From Centrapalus pauciflorus (taxonomy: Eukaryota; Streptophyta; Magnoliopsida; Asterales; Asteraceae): a stretch of DNA of 64,000 nt. Shown here piece after piece: positions 52,302 to 64,000 of this stretch. A program made the position numbers and the translations under genes. Position 1 is the first letter of the stretch, and every line of letters begins with the position of its first letter. The notes under the pieces were generated by a model. That model was not told where the DNA came from and searched no databases. It was given only the letters and a program-made list of their open reading frames with translations. The stretch is from assembly GCA_020465985.1 (NCBI GenBank), contig JAANYP010002063.1, positions 635,924 through 699,923 of the forward strand, given 5' to 3'.

Positions 52302-52422
52302 TTATTTAATAAACAAGTAATTTTTAAAAGAAAATTGCAAAACTAAAAATAAAAGAAGGGGGAATTATCGGTTTTACCCCCCACGGGGAGTGTTAACTGT
52401 TAAGAGAAATGTGTCTCTCACA

Positions 52423-52991
52423 TAGGGATGACAACGGGACGGGTTCGGGGCGGGAAATGTAAATACCGTCCCCGTTTAAAAAAACCGCGGGGACTAAACG
52501 GGGATCCCCATCGGGTACGCGGGAAAACCCGCGGGGAATCGGGTAACCCATTTATAAATCAATGATATGAAATTTAATCACGTGGTTCATAATTTAAGCT
52601 TAAAACGTCAATGTATGTTAAACTTTCAATACTAATATTAAATTAAATTTATAATACCTATCAAATGATAACGAAAAAAACATTATTTCATTAAATTATA
52701 TGTAAATAAATAAGTTTTTTAAATTTATACGTGATAATTTTTATGTATAATATATAAAATAGATAAAATTATTCATCTTTTATATATAATACATATACAA
52801 TATAAATAACATGTTGTTATTAAAAGTAATCGGGGATTTAAACGAGTTATGTAATCGGGTATACGAGGCGGGTATTAGTAATACCATACCCGTCCCGTCC
52901 CCCGTTTAACTTAATCGGGTTCGAGGAAACCCGAATCTTTTAAATCGGTTTTCGGTTTTTCTTGTCGGGTTAGTTTTTTTTTCCATCCCTA
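52423..52991. mobile_element. hAT-type element upstream of eIF4G
   Basis: The ends TAGGGATG and CATCCCTA are inverses. The flanking 8-mers CTCTCACA and GTCTCACA match at 7 of 8. The interior carries repeated CGGG and ACCCG-type motifs near both ends and an AT-rich centre. It ends only about 260 bp upstream of the first splice donor of the eIF4G leader. Confidence 0.75.
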
Positions 52992-52999
52992 GTCTCACA

Positions 53000-53443
53000 C
53001 AACACAAAAACAAACACAAACACATGATACGAAGGGTTGTTCGATGCGCCACCGACCCTTTCGGGCGGATTTTTTCGATCTCCTAAAAAACCTATCTATC
53101 TTTTCACAATCTCCCCCAGTTTCTGTTACTTACCATAATCACTCTCTCCTCCTTCTTTCCCCTCTCCTACCTTTACCTCCATAACCGCTGCTCTCATGCT
53201 TCCTCCTGTCGGTGCCACTAAACCCTAATTTCCCTATCTCTCTTACTCTGGTAAGTCATTACGCCTAAAGCAAGCCTTTTTTGCCTTCTATTTATGTAAT
53301 GTTGGATTCTCTCAATCATTATATTACTCTGTTTTAGTTTTTGCGTCCCTTCATCCGAAAGATCTGACTGATTCTTTTAATTCCGTGTTAATTAGGGAAA
53401 GAAACAATATTCTGTTTTTAATATTTTGTGAGGAATCGGATAT
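53000..53443 (+). promoter_or_regulatory. eIF4G promoter and 5' UTR with leader intron
   Basis: A pyrimidine-rich leader (about 53090-53250) ends at a donor CTCTG followed by GTAAGTC (53251). An acceptor TTAATTAG lies at 53395, giving a 145-bp 5' UTR intron. The second leader exon runs from 53396 to the ATG at 53444. No clear TATA box was seen. TSS position is inferred. Confidence 0.6.
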
Positions 53444-54020
53444 ATGTCCGTCAATCAATCAAGGGCTGACAAAAACGAGCCGCCACAGCACAGAAGATCG
53501 GTTCGATCTGGTAATATCGCTTCGAAAAGGAACTTTTCCGGCGGTCTTGGTGGCCGGAATGGCGGCGGCGCCAGTACCACCGCCCCTCCATCCTCTTCGT
53601 TTCATTCCGGTAAAAGGTAAAACATATTTTAGGGTTTGGTACTCTTCCAAATCGGTTGTGGTTGTGTGAGTTTAGGTATTATGTTAATTCAAAGTAATTA
53701 TTGGCATATTTGGGTTTGTTTCATAGTTTTAAGAAGGTCGTTAGTAATGCACCAGGAGCACAGACTCGGGTATCTGGTCCAAACCCGAATGTGAATTTCG
53801 GTTCTTCGAATTCTTCTACGGTTGGTAGAGCCATACAGAATGGTGCACATGTCCAACAGCCATTAAGAGGTATCTTTGCAATTTGTAAACTGCATATAAT
53901 CTTGTATAATTTTCTTCTTGCGAATGTATTTTTTGTTTAGCAAGCACAATCTGGGAGTTTTATCAATCTTTTGCTGACTCATTCCGGCCTTTGGATCTTA
54001 TTTTACACACACACACATGC

Positions 54021-54054
<34 letters not shown>

Positions 54055-54059
54055 ATATA

Positions 54060-54139
<80 letters not shown>

Positions 54140-55913
54140 TTAGGTTCAAGTGATTACCACCATTATCACCATTATGCAACGCACCAGAAGGTACCACCCT
54201 TAAAAGTAAGTTTTTTGAATTTTTTTTTTTCATGAACATGTTTTAATTAACATTACACAGATTATATGTAAATTTCACGCAAATCCGAACACTCTAAGTG
54301 CATGAAAACACACATCACATAAATGCACGTTCACATGTCTTCAAAATTATGTAAGTGTGCGTTCACATCATTTTTTAGGAGCTAGGAGATGTGAATGTAT
54401 GTGAAATTTACATATGATCTTCATAATGTTAATTAAAACATGTTTATGAAAAAAATTTTAAAAAAAGTTTTTTTAAAGGTGGTACCTTCTGGTGCCTTGC
54501 ATAATGGGAGGTACTGAAAAACCATATTAAATGCAATGTTATTAAAAGCGAAAGTCGCACTCGAGGCGACATGCCTTGATTAGGGACTAAGTCGAGAGGC
54601 GCAAAAAGGCGAGGGCCCGAGCGAAGTGAACCAACTAAAGTTCAGAAAAAACTTTACATGACAATGTTACCATAAAGACAAAATAAAAGCATATTGTGTA
54701 GAATTATAGATATAATATCAAATACACTACCTCAATCCGTAATTATTAGTAGTGGCAAACAAAGTAAAATGTTCCAAAAGATTGCGTAAGGCAAACCAGA
54801 AGGCCGAAGTCAACCTTCTAATAGGCAACATTTGATGTTTTCTGGGGGTATAATTGACCATGCAAACTATGTTTTTATGTCTTAAAATCCTAATAGATGT
54901 TTATGAAACAAGGCCCTCGACTCTCGCCTAACTCGCCTGGGACTAGTCGTACAAGGCGCTCCATAACATCATAAAGGCGCCAAGCCTGAAATGGGCTGGC
55001 CTGAGGGACTTAGTCGCAGAGGCGCAGACCTTTAATAACATTAAATGTACATGTTCATTACGGTAAAATGTTAAATTTAATGCACAACTACAATATACAT
55101 ATGTTCAGATGTGCATTATTATTGACTAGTTCACATCATTTACATGTTCATTAGGATAAAATGTTCTATTTCATGCAAAATAACAATATGCACATGTTCA
55201 AATATGCAATATGCATAAATTGATGAAGATTTAGATGCATCGCTGTCGTTCATCCTTCGTGTTCATCATCTTCGTATTCATCAACTTCATATTCATCATT
55301 CGTGATGCATCAAATGTGTTTTCATCTAAAAACCTTAATCTAACGTGTTGCAACAACATGTTTATCCTAAAACCTTAATCTAACATGATGCAACAATATT
55401 CAAAAAACTTAAACTAACGTGTTGTTATGCATCATCCATGTTCATCGTTCATCATCCATGTTCATCATTCATTGTTCATCATCTATGCATCACCGTTGTT
55501 CATCATTCATTGTTCATCATCCATCTATGCATCATCGTTGTTCATCGTTCATCTATGCATCGTGTTCTTCATGATCATCATCGTTGTTCATCGTTCATCT
55601 TTGTCTTCAAATCATCATCACTATGAAAATCATGAAGAACACGATTAGAGAGAGGGATAGGGACGGTTAGAGAGAGAGAGAGAAAAAAAATGGGGGGAGA
55701 GAGAGAGAAATGGAGAGGAAATTGAGGAATGTAGTTAATATGAGATTTTAATTCCAAATGTAACTCTTAAGTATCTTATTAGTGATTTTTAGAAATAAAT
55801 TAATTACCATATCTTTAGTTTTCCCTAAATGCCCTTTGTGCACCCTTGGTAGATTATCCGATGCACAAAAGTTCCTCGAGGTTCTCGATGCATAAAAGTT
55901 CCTAATTGAACCT

Positions 55914-56006
<93 letters not shown>

Positions 56007-59000
56007 TTGGAGAAGTAACCCTAGAAACCAAAGATACATTTTTCTTTTTCTACTTTTCAAAATTGATCACTCCTCAGTTGTCACTGGCCTGCTTTCCGAC
56101 TTCCAGTGACCTAAGGCACCCTTCTTTTTTTTTTTTTCTTTTTCGACTTTTTCATATGTTTGCTAATTGTCTATTGCATGGATTTTTATGCTTTGCTTTG
56201 CATTGCATTTTGTTTCTTTACTAATATATGTTTCTTTAGTGTACACATGATATGGAATTGAACTATGTTACATAAATAATTTTTTAACTGTTGTAATAAT
56301 ATTTGAGTTGTGTGTGTGTACATATATACATATTACAATTTTTTCTACACAGTGCGCCTCACATTCACAAGGCCTGCGTCTGAGCCTGCTCCTTGAGCCT
56401 AGGCACTAGGCCCTGGTGCCCCTTTGTGGTTTAAGCCTTAAACAGCCATGCTAATGATAATTGCTGTAGTTGGTTAGGAAATTATGCATGGAAATATCTA
56501 GCCAGACCCTTAGGAGGCATTTGGTTCAGAGACTGTTTTTGAAGGATTCAGAATATGTCAAAGGAACTGGAAATTGTAGGATTTGGAAGCTGTCAGGCGT
56601 TTGTTTGTCATTCATTGCAATGTGATCTATTACATTTGGATGATTTTGTTTGATTTATGAATCAGTCATAGACTCATAGGAATTGGAACAATGAATATCA
56701 GTAAATGACACAATCATAATTCATATAACATGTATAACAGGTATAAATTAATCATAGATCATTTCATAATAATTATGCACTTTAATGAATACTAAACAAC
56801 ACCCTCTTCTTTGGATTTGAAGGCAATCACATATTGGATGGTATATTGAAACTCCTTGTATGCAGGATTTTGTGAATTCTGGTGGAATTTAATTTTAGTC
56901 TATACCCAAACAAAACAGAGGTTTTTGATGGAATTGATTTTAATTCCTCCAATTCCCAGTAAATCCAATAAATCAAACATCCCTTCAGGTGATTCAATCG
57001 ACATAGAGGCCCAAATTGATAGTGTATGAGAATTGTGAGCCACTAAAAGCTTCATCATGATTTTTAAGCTGATTTGGACTTTGGAGGTCATTGGACTAGC
57101 CTGGTACTTTGCGCTTGGGATGTTACAATGGGTACCTTCTTTTGAATCCATTAATATTTGGAATGTGGAGGATAATTTTTTAAATAGGCTAATATATGCA
57201 CTAAAGTAATATAATATATTAATATTATATGCATGAACTTCCGTATGTTTACGTCAATAAAAACGTACGTGTTCCCCTTGTACCTTTTGTAAGTACTTGA
57301 TTAGTTAATCAATACTACCTGTTTTAGCACTTAGACTCAACTGTTTAGCATCACTTAACATTTTACGGACCATTTTTTATGACTTTATGTTATAGTTATG
57401 TGCTTTTTTACTAACTTTTTATTGTTTACTCTATTATTGCAGGCACACCTGATGCTTCATCGACAGGTGCTACTGTAAAGCCGACTGATGTATCAGTCCA
57501 GAAAAGCACCCCGGGCCTGCCAAAGGCCCCACAGAGTAATGTGATTCCTTCTAGTTCTGACACTACTGGTCCTTCAATTCCTGCTAAGGGTGCGGCTTCA
57601 ATGATGGTGTTGTTAATTCACATTTTTCCTTATTTGCATGAGTTTGTTATTTTTAAGTTTATCACTAATGGGTTTTAATCCAGATTTTAAGTATTGTCTG
57701 TGAAACTTTTTTCTTTCTTTCTGTTTAGGCTTGGCAGATACTTCTAGGACGTTTCCTCTTCAATTTGGGTCTATAAGTCCGGGTGTCATGAATGGGATGC
57801 AGGTATTTTACTCTGCATGGCTGTGTGCAAAGGGATTGCATTAAATCACATATATAATCTCATGGCCTGTTTGAAAACAATCTATTATTGTTGTTGGTGT
57901 GGTTTTTGTAGGTGCCTGCTCGAACTAACTCTGCTCCACCAAACTTGGATGAGCAAAAACGGGCCCAGGTGTGTTTTCCTGTTCATTATTTAACTTGTGA
58001 GTCAGTGTGGTTAAGATAAAAACACCGGTTTGTTTGTTTGGTTGGATATGATGGTCTTTACCTCAATTTTCATTGGAATGTCTTTCCTTATAGCTGATTA
58101 GATAGATAATAGGAACTAATAATAGCAGATTAGAGAAATTGGATTGAGATAAGAAAAGTATGGTAAGTTGATAGTGATATTAAATTACAAAGAAAATATT
58201 AGTAGAAGGAATCAATTGAATGACTTCCTCCTCTGCCCAAGCTTTGCAGCCGAAACCGAAACCCTCTACCCAAGCTTTACAGCCGTTTCCTGTAACATAT
58301 ATCTGCCCAGCTCTCACCACCCCACTAACCCTAGTTATATAGTATTCAAACAACCCACTCATACATAAGTCCAGGCCCATTGTTCTAACTATTGCCATTA
58401 ACATTAATTATCTATATTTCTTAAGCCCATTGGATTCCTGATCCATATTTTGTTCCCTATCAATAGATAAGGCAAATATCGAATGAAAGATGATATAACA
58501 TCTATATATATCATGCTTAGTGCTAACTTTTAGAATGAGCATTATACTTGCAAAAATGTGGACATATGGTAATTATGCAACGTGGTACTCATTTTCATAT
58601 TACATGGATATATTTTTTTGCAGGCTCGCCTTGATTCTTTAAAAGCTACTCCATTCCAAAATCCAGCTATACCGAAACATGTACCAAGGAAAAATGCTGG
58701 GGCTGTGGATCAGTCTAATGCTGGTGACGCCCATCCTGCCACAAAAGAAAGAAAAGATGTGCTGCCTTCTGCTGCCCCTGTTGCAGCCACTGTTCAGAAG
58801 CCTTCTGGTCCTCCTATGCCTTCTATTCCTGGGGTTTCAATGCAAATGCCATTTCACCAACCTCAACTTCATATGCAATTTGGTGGCCCAAATCCACCAT
58901 TGCAATCTCAGGGTGTGGTAAATGCGTCGATGCCGGTACCACTCCCCATGCATTTACCTGTTGGCAATCCACCACAAGTGCCACAACAAGTTTTTGTCCC

Positions 59001-62000
59001 TGGTATCCAACATCATCCAATGTCATCTCAGGAAATCATTCATCCAAGTCAAGGTCTGAGTTTCACGACTCCTCAGCTGGGAAATATGGGGATGGGTCTA
59101 GGACCACAATACCAACAACAGCAGATGGGAAATTTTGGTGGTTCACGTAGAGCGGTAAAGATCACTCATCCGGACACTCACGAGGAGCTGCAACTTGATA
59201 AAAGAACTGATGGGTATCCTAACATCGGGTCCTCAGGTCCAAGGTCACACCCTCATGCCCCCCCTCAGTCTCAACCGATCCCATCATTTTCCCCTGCTCA
59301 TTCAATGAATTATTATCCAAATTCCTACAATGCTGCTCCTCTTTTTTTCCCGCCACCTGGTTCTAACCCTTTGACTAGTGCACATACCACTCCTGGTTCT
59401 CAAGCACCGCGGTTTTATAATCAGGTTAGTTTTTTGTTTAATATTAGGTCCTGTTACAATTTTTATTTTGGTTATATATCTAGTAGTGACATGCTACAGG
59501 TCTTCTGATATAATATTGTTACCAGCCTTCTAAGCAGGTGACGGTAAAACCGGCTGTTAATAACCATGGAGAAAAGGTTGGTGTCTTGTCATTGGCAGGT
59601 AGCTCGCCAGCCTTGGACAAAAGTGAAATTTCTAAAAGCCAAAAGGTTGGCAGTGAAGCTACCTACACTCATCCACATAAAGATTCCGAGGCTATTATTG
59701 GGAGCTTTTTACCGCAGTTGAGTGGTACTCCGATTACCACATCAAGCAAACCATCTGCTTCTTTTGCTGCCACTGAAGACTCCTCATTGCTTGAGCATAT
59801 TGGGCCTGAAGGTGAAAAAAAAACAATTGTTAATAGGTCTGGCTCCTTCAAAGAGGACACAAAGCAGCCTGGCAAGAAGACCCACATGGATAAGGTATTT
59901 GCCAGGTTTTTTGATCGATCGTTTTATTATGTTCTCCAGCTTCATCTAAGGTTTATTTTTTGCAGATTAGTGGGCAATCATCCTCTGATTTAAGCTCTTC
60001 GGTAGGACATCATGGTTCCATTGATGGTGAAATTGGAGAAACATCAAAGATCCCTACTCCTTCAGGAACTGACAAGGATGTGTTAGAAACTAGTAACTTA
60101 GCTCCTTCAACTGTTGCTAGTGATGTTAATGGATGTGATAACATTGAACAAGGCCGTACCTCTATCACAATTATTGGCTCTGGTAGCTCTTCTAAGATTG
60201 AAAAGCCAATGGCTGAAAACGTGGGGTTGAAAGATCGAGGCGAACACTCTGTTGATGAAAATCAGCATAGTGATGTCCCAGACGCAATCACTGTCGGCAA
60301 CAAGACAGTCTCCTTGGTGACTGCTAATGCACAAGGAGATGGACCTACAAATAATAATGATGGTAAATCATTGGTATCAATTTCTAACGAAGAGCTCGAT
60401 GTACTAAGTGGTCAAACTTCTTCTCTAAATTTGGGCTCTTCTCGTGGTGAAAAAATCTTAAGCATGGATGATCATTCAAGTAGGTTTGATGGCGAGGATG
60501 CTGATCATGTCAATAGTAGAGTATCTGCCACTTTAGATGAGGAATCACATTCTGTTCCAGAGACGTCACAGTTGATTTTAGAAGTAGAAGGTACCATGAG
60601 CAATGCTACTGGCTCAATTTCTCCGTCGTCTTCAGGTTCTGTTGATAAATCCTTGCTTGAAACTGGTAAGGGCAAGGCCAACACACCTAAAGGGAAAAAG
60701 AAAATTAAAGAGATCTTAAAAAATGCTGATGCTAGAGGGACAACTTCTGATCTTTATATGGCATACAAAGGTCCAGAAGAAAAGAAAGAATCTATATCTT
60801 CTGATACCGTTGAATCCCCTTGTGACATTACAATAAAACAGGCGTTGTTAGATTCTTCCGAGAAAGATATTATGGCAGACAAGAAACATGGTCAGAGCAA
60901 ATTTGAGCCAGATGATTGGGAAGACGTTGCAGACATCTCTACTCCCAAAGTGGAAACCTCAAATGATGGGAAACAAGTTCGTGCTGGTTTGAAACATCAC
61001 AGTGAGGATGACAATGATGGAATGACGAAAAAGTATTCCAGAGACTTCCTACTGAAATTCTCGGGGCACTGTACTGATCTTCCGGAAGGTTTTGAGATTA
61101 CTACTGATATAGCTGAAGTCTTTATAGAATCAAGTGTCAACTCTTACCGTGAACCACATCCAAGTCCCAGTAGGGGTGTTGATAGGCCTTCATCTGGACC
61201 TCGATTAGACCGCAGACCAAGTAATGTAGGCGAGGACGATAAGTGGAGTAGAGGACCTGGCCCTAAGGGTCCAGGACGAGACATGAGGCTTGACATGGGT
61301 TATATTGGAAATGCTGTGGGTTTCCGAGGTGGCCATGGAGGAAACCATGGGGTGTTAAGGACCCCACGTCCCCAGACACCTGTTCAGTATGCCGGTGGCA
61401 TTTTGTCAGGGCCAATGCCATCCCCCGGTCTACCGGGTGCTATGCAACGTAATAATTCTGATTCTGACAGATGGCAGCGTGCCACTAACTATCAGAAGGG
61501 GTTAATGCCTTCTCCTCAGACTCCGATGCCGGTAATGCATAAAGCGGAGCAGAAGTACGAAATTGGTAAGATAACAGATGAGGAGCAGGCAAAACAAAGG
61601 CGATTGAAAGGCATCCTAAACAAGTTGACTCCTCAAAATTTTGAAAAGCTGTTTGAGCAAGTAAAAGAAGTGAATATCGACAATGCGGGTACTCTGAGCG
61701 GTGTGATTGCTCAAATATTCGATAAAGCTCTAATGGAGCCGACTTTCGTTGAGATGTATGCCAATTTTTGTTCTCGTCTTGCTGTAGAATTGCCTGATTT
61801 TAGTGAAGACAACAAGAAGATTACGTTTAAGAGATTACTATTGAACAAATGCCAGGAGGAATTCGAGAGAGGGGAGAGAGAACAAGAGGAAGCTAATAGG
61901 ACCGAGGAAGAAGGCGAGGTTAAACAGTCAGAAGAGGAAAGGGAGGAGAAGAGAGTGAAGGCACGGAGACGTATGCTGGGTAATATTAGACTTATTGGTG

Positions 62001-63743
62001 AGTTGTACAAGAAGAAAATGTTGACTGAGAGAATTATGCATGAATGCATACTGAAGTTGTTAGGCCAGTCTGAGAACCCGGATGAGGAAAATATTGAGTC
62101 GCTGTGCAAATTGATGACGACAATAGGGGAGATGATAGATCACCTGAAAGCCAGGGAGCACATGGATGTATATTTTGAAATGATGTTCGACTTATCGAAC
62201 AATATGAAACTTTCTTCACGAGTGAGGTTCATGTTGAAGGATGTAATTGACCTGAGAAAGAACAAATGGCAGCAAAGAAGGAAGGTCGAAGGTCCAAAAA
62301 AGATCGAAGAAGTGCACAGGGACGCCGCTCAAGAACGACAAGCCCAGTCTAGTAGACTTGCTCGTGGACCTAATCCTAATGCATCACTTAGGAGGGGTCA
62401 GGCGATGGACTTTGGACTTAAAGGGTCAAATACTTTGCCTTCAAACGTTCAGACGGGTGGTTACCGTGGGTTACCCCAACAGCTTCGTGGCTTTGGCAAT
62501 CAAGATTCTCGATTTGAGGAGAGACACCCTTTTGAGAATAGGGCTTTGATGGTTCCATTTAGACCCATTGGTGATGACTCTATAACTCTTGGGCCTCAAG
62601 GTGGTCTTGCTCGGGGGATGTCCATTAGGGGACAGCCTTCTATGCAAGGCATGCCATTGCACGAGATGCCGAATCCTGCAGACTCGAGAAGAGGAGTTGT
62701 TGGCCCTAATGGTTATGGTTCCATGTCGGATAGAGCCGGTTATGGTCCTCGAGATGAACTAGCTTCAAGAAACATCCCCGAGAGGTTTACCCCTCGACCC
62801 GCTTATGACCAGTCCAATATACTGGAACAGGACATAAACTACACGAACAAGGACACAAGGAACCCAGTGCACGGTTTTGATCGAGTTCCGCCATCCTCTC
62901 CACCTCCACGAGAGTGGGTGTCCCCTCCCCCACAAAGTGGTTCTTCAGACAAGGCCTTATCTGAAGATCGTCTACATGATATGTCCATAGAGGCAATTAA
63001 AGAATTTTACAGGTATCTTTTACGTTTCTTGACGTTTGTACCATTTTTTATGTACATCAATGAATGAACAATTACATGTTAACTGATTGATGAATATTTT
63101 GCTTTCAGTGCAAGAGATGAGAAGGAAGTGGCTTTGTGTATCAAAGATCTGAACTCACCCAGTTTTTATCCGTCAATGATCTCTATTTGGGTGACTGATT
63201 CGTTCGAGAGGAAAGACATGGAGCGGGAGGCGCTTGCTAAACTCCTTATAAATCTTACAAAATCTCAAGATGGAATTCTAAGTCAAGACTCCCTTGTCAG
63301 AGGGTAACTTATGTTCACACTTCTCTTGGGACACACACACTCTCTCTCATACACGTACGAGTACATACATGCAAATATGTAAAAAGCTGACTTTTGTTAC
63401 GTTATCCAGATTTGAGTCTGTTCTGTTGACTTTGGAGGATGCTGTGAACGATGCTCCAAAAGCAGCTGAGTTTCTTGGTCATATCTTTGCAAGAATCCTC
63501 TTGGAAAACGTGATCCCGTATAAAGAAGTGGGGCGTTTGATATACGAAGGAGGGGAGGAGCAAGGACGACTTGTTGAAATGGGTCTTGCAGCCGAGGTTC
63601 TTGGAGTGATATTGGAGATCATTAAATCAGAGAGAGGTGATCCTTTTTTGAACAATCTGCGTTCAGGTTCTAATCTTCGGCTAGAGAACTTTCGTCCTCC
63701 TTCGTCTATTAAAAAACCATCAAGGTTAGATAAGTTCATTTAG
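53444..63743 (+). CDS. EIF4G: translation initiation factor eIF4G (large plant form)
   Basis: eIF4G is the scaffold of the cytoplasmic cap-binding complex eIF4F; it binds eIF4E, eIF4A, eIF3 and PABP and recruits the 43S ribosome to mRNA. Exons are 53444-53616, 53727-53869, 57443-57589, 57729-57802, 57912-57968, 58624-59424, 59526-59894, 59966-63012, 63109-63303 and 63410-63743. The phases close to 5340 nt, or 1779 aa, near the length of Arabidopsis eIF4G (about 1.7 thousand aa) and much longer than eIFiso4G. The start MSVNQSRADKNEPPQ matches the family N-terminus. The conserved segment AVKITHPDTHEELQLDKR lies near residue 376. The eIF4E-binding site YSRDFLL begins at Tyr945. MIF4G (eIF4A/eIF3/RNA binding) spans about 1133-1358, starting RRLKGILNKLTPQNF. 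The MA3 domain is at about 1590-1735. All splice sites are GT-AG. Intron 2 (3573 bp) is enlarged by TA tracts and elements. The reading frame is intact, so the gene is probably functional. Confidence 0.97.
54017..54136. repeat. compound (TA)n/(TG)n microsatellite in eIF4G intron 2
   Basis: CA/TG and TA runs alternate and end in a long TA tract that abuts the element at 54143. Confidence 0.95.
54143..54523. mobile_element. family-1 TIR element in eIF4G intron 2
   Basis: GGTTCAAGTGATTACCACC at the left and GGAGGTACTGAAAAACC at the right are imperfect inverses. The subterminal GCACCAGAAGGTACCACC is mirrored by GGTGGTACCTTCTGGTGCC. ATGTTTTAATTAACATTA is mirrored by TAATGTTAATTAAAACAT. This is the best-preserved copy of the family seen in UVR8 introns, and it also abuts a TA tract. 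Confidence 0.75.
54535..55042. mobile_element. MITE with AATGTTATTAAA..TTTAATAACATT ends
   Basis: Exact 12-bp terminal inversions enclose GC-rich AGGCG and CGCCT motifs near both ends and an AT-rich centre (508 bp). A fragment with similar GCGCCTCA-type text is seen near 56355. Confidence 0.7.
55240..55625. repeat. degenerate TTCATC minisatellite
   Basis: Many copies of (G)TTCATCATCC, TTCATCGTTCATC and ATGCATC occur over about 390 bp. Open frames here are low-complexity translations. The ATGCATC motif recalls the units in the family-2 elements. Confidence 0.7.
55845..56004. mobile_element. family-2-like terminus joined to a (TA)n tract
   Basis: GATGCACAAAAGTTCC, GATGCATAAAAGTTCC and a TTGAACC end resemble an inverted family-2 right end. 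They run directly into TA repeats (about 55916-56003). The left limit is unclear and the element may extend back into the minisatellite. Confidence 0.5.
56005..57442. other. remaining eIF4G intron 2 sequence
   Basis: Possible Tourist-like MITE text (GGAGGCATTTGGTTCAG near 56514 and CAACACCCTC near 56800) without a clean target duplication. Otherwise nothing recognised up to the TATTGCAG acceptor. Confidence 0.4.
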
Positions 63744-64000
63744 ATCATAAGTAACGAGGCTCATTAGAAAAAAAGAAAAAAATCAGATATTCTAGATTTA
63801 TGGGTTTGATGGTAGTGGTGGTATATATCTATCTAGGAGGGTTTTTTTCAATCCTTCACTGTTCCAAATTTATCAACTCAAAAAAGATTAACTGCAATCC
63901 TTCGAAATGAGCATCTAGATTTTACTTGCTGATCTTATGATTCTATACATGCATTTGCTTGAAGTTTTAAGTCCTATTTTTGTGTGCAATATATTCCAAC
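63744..64000 (+). other. eIF4G 3' UTR and flank
   Basis: Follows the TAG stop at 63741-63743. No canonical AATAAA was seen before the window ends, so the polyadenylation site is not placed. Confidence 0.5.

Noticed and set aside
53385..53669. 94-codon frame over eIF4G exon 1
   Set aside because: It is in a different frame from the conserved eIF4G start at 53444 and runs past the exon donor into the intron.
55427..55648. Two overlapping frames rich in His, Ser and Ile
   Set aside because: Translation of the TTCATC minisatellite; low complexity.
58230..58290. Short repeat CCCAAGCTTT(G/A)CAGCCG in eIF4G intron 5
   Set aside because: Only two 17-bp copies; too little to call an element.
61711..62219. 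Minus-strand frames of 61-132 codons inside eIF4G exon 8
   Set aside because: Shadows of the strongly conserved MIF4G coding frame on the other strand.

Overview
The window is nuclear DNA from a flowering plant, almost certainly a eudicot. It is AT-rich, its genes are split by GT-AG introns, and it is packed with plant-type transposable elements: CACTA, hAT, MULE, Tourist-like, Helitron and Ty3/gypsy LTR elements, many flanked by (TA)n tracts. The species cannot be fixed from sequence alone.

Two conserved single-copy-type genes bracket the window. On the left, minus strand, is a UVR8-type RCC1-repeat UV-B photoreceptor. Nine coding exons lie between 10342 and 1741; the C-terminal exon was not found and probably lies beyond base 1. 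On the right, plus strand, is a complete large-form translation initiation factor eIF4G. Ten coding exons between 53444 and 63743 give 1779 codons plus stop, with the eIF4E-binding motif, the MIF4G domain and the MA3 domain all intact. All exon junctions in both genes were checked for reading phase.

Between them lie about 43 kb with one small candidate gene (34489-34902, 137 aa), which resembles the C-terminal part of plant Myb/SANT-like proteins of the PIF/Harbinger-associated type. The rest is mobile-element DNA: (i) 10.7-12.5 kb, a tandem array of short TIR elements separated by (TA)n tracts; (ii) 13.6-17.4 kb, MITEs and a MULE (9-bp TSD) carrying a nested MITE; (iii) 19.8-25.1 kb, a hAT MITE with perfect 8-bp TSD, several MITEs and a retroelement-like fragment; (iv) 26.35-29.5 kb, a 3.1 kb CACTA element with a 221-bp internal tandem repeat and a transposase-gene remnant; (v) 30-39 kb, a Tourist-like MITE, Helitron-like ends and AT-rich dispersed repeats; (vi) 39.2-46.2 kb, a tandem duplication broken by a 2556-bp solo LTR and followed by an internally deleted gypsy element; (vii) 46.2-52.4 kb, inverted and direct repeat remnants, a near-perfect hairpin MITE and a 1.2 kb Helitron; (viii) 52.4-53.0 kb, a hAT-like element just upstream of eIF4G.

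The two host genes show no functional link; their adjacency looks incidental. The most unusual features are the TA-microsatellite-associated TIR element families, which recur in the introns of both genes and in the intergenic array, and a GC-AG intron in the UVR8 gene.
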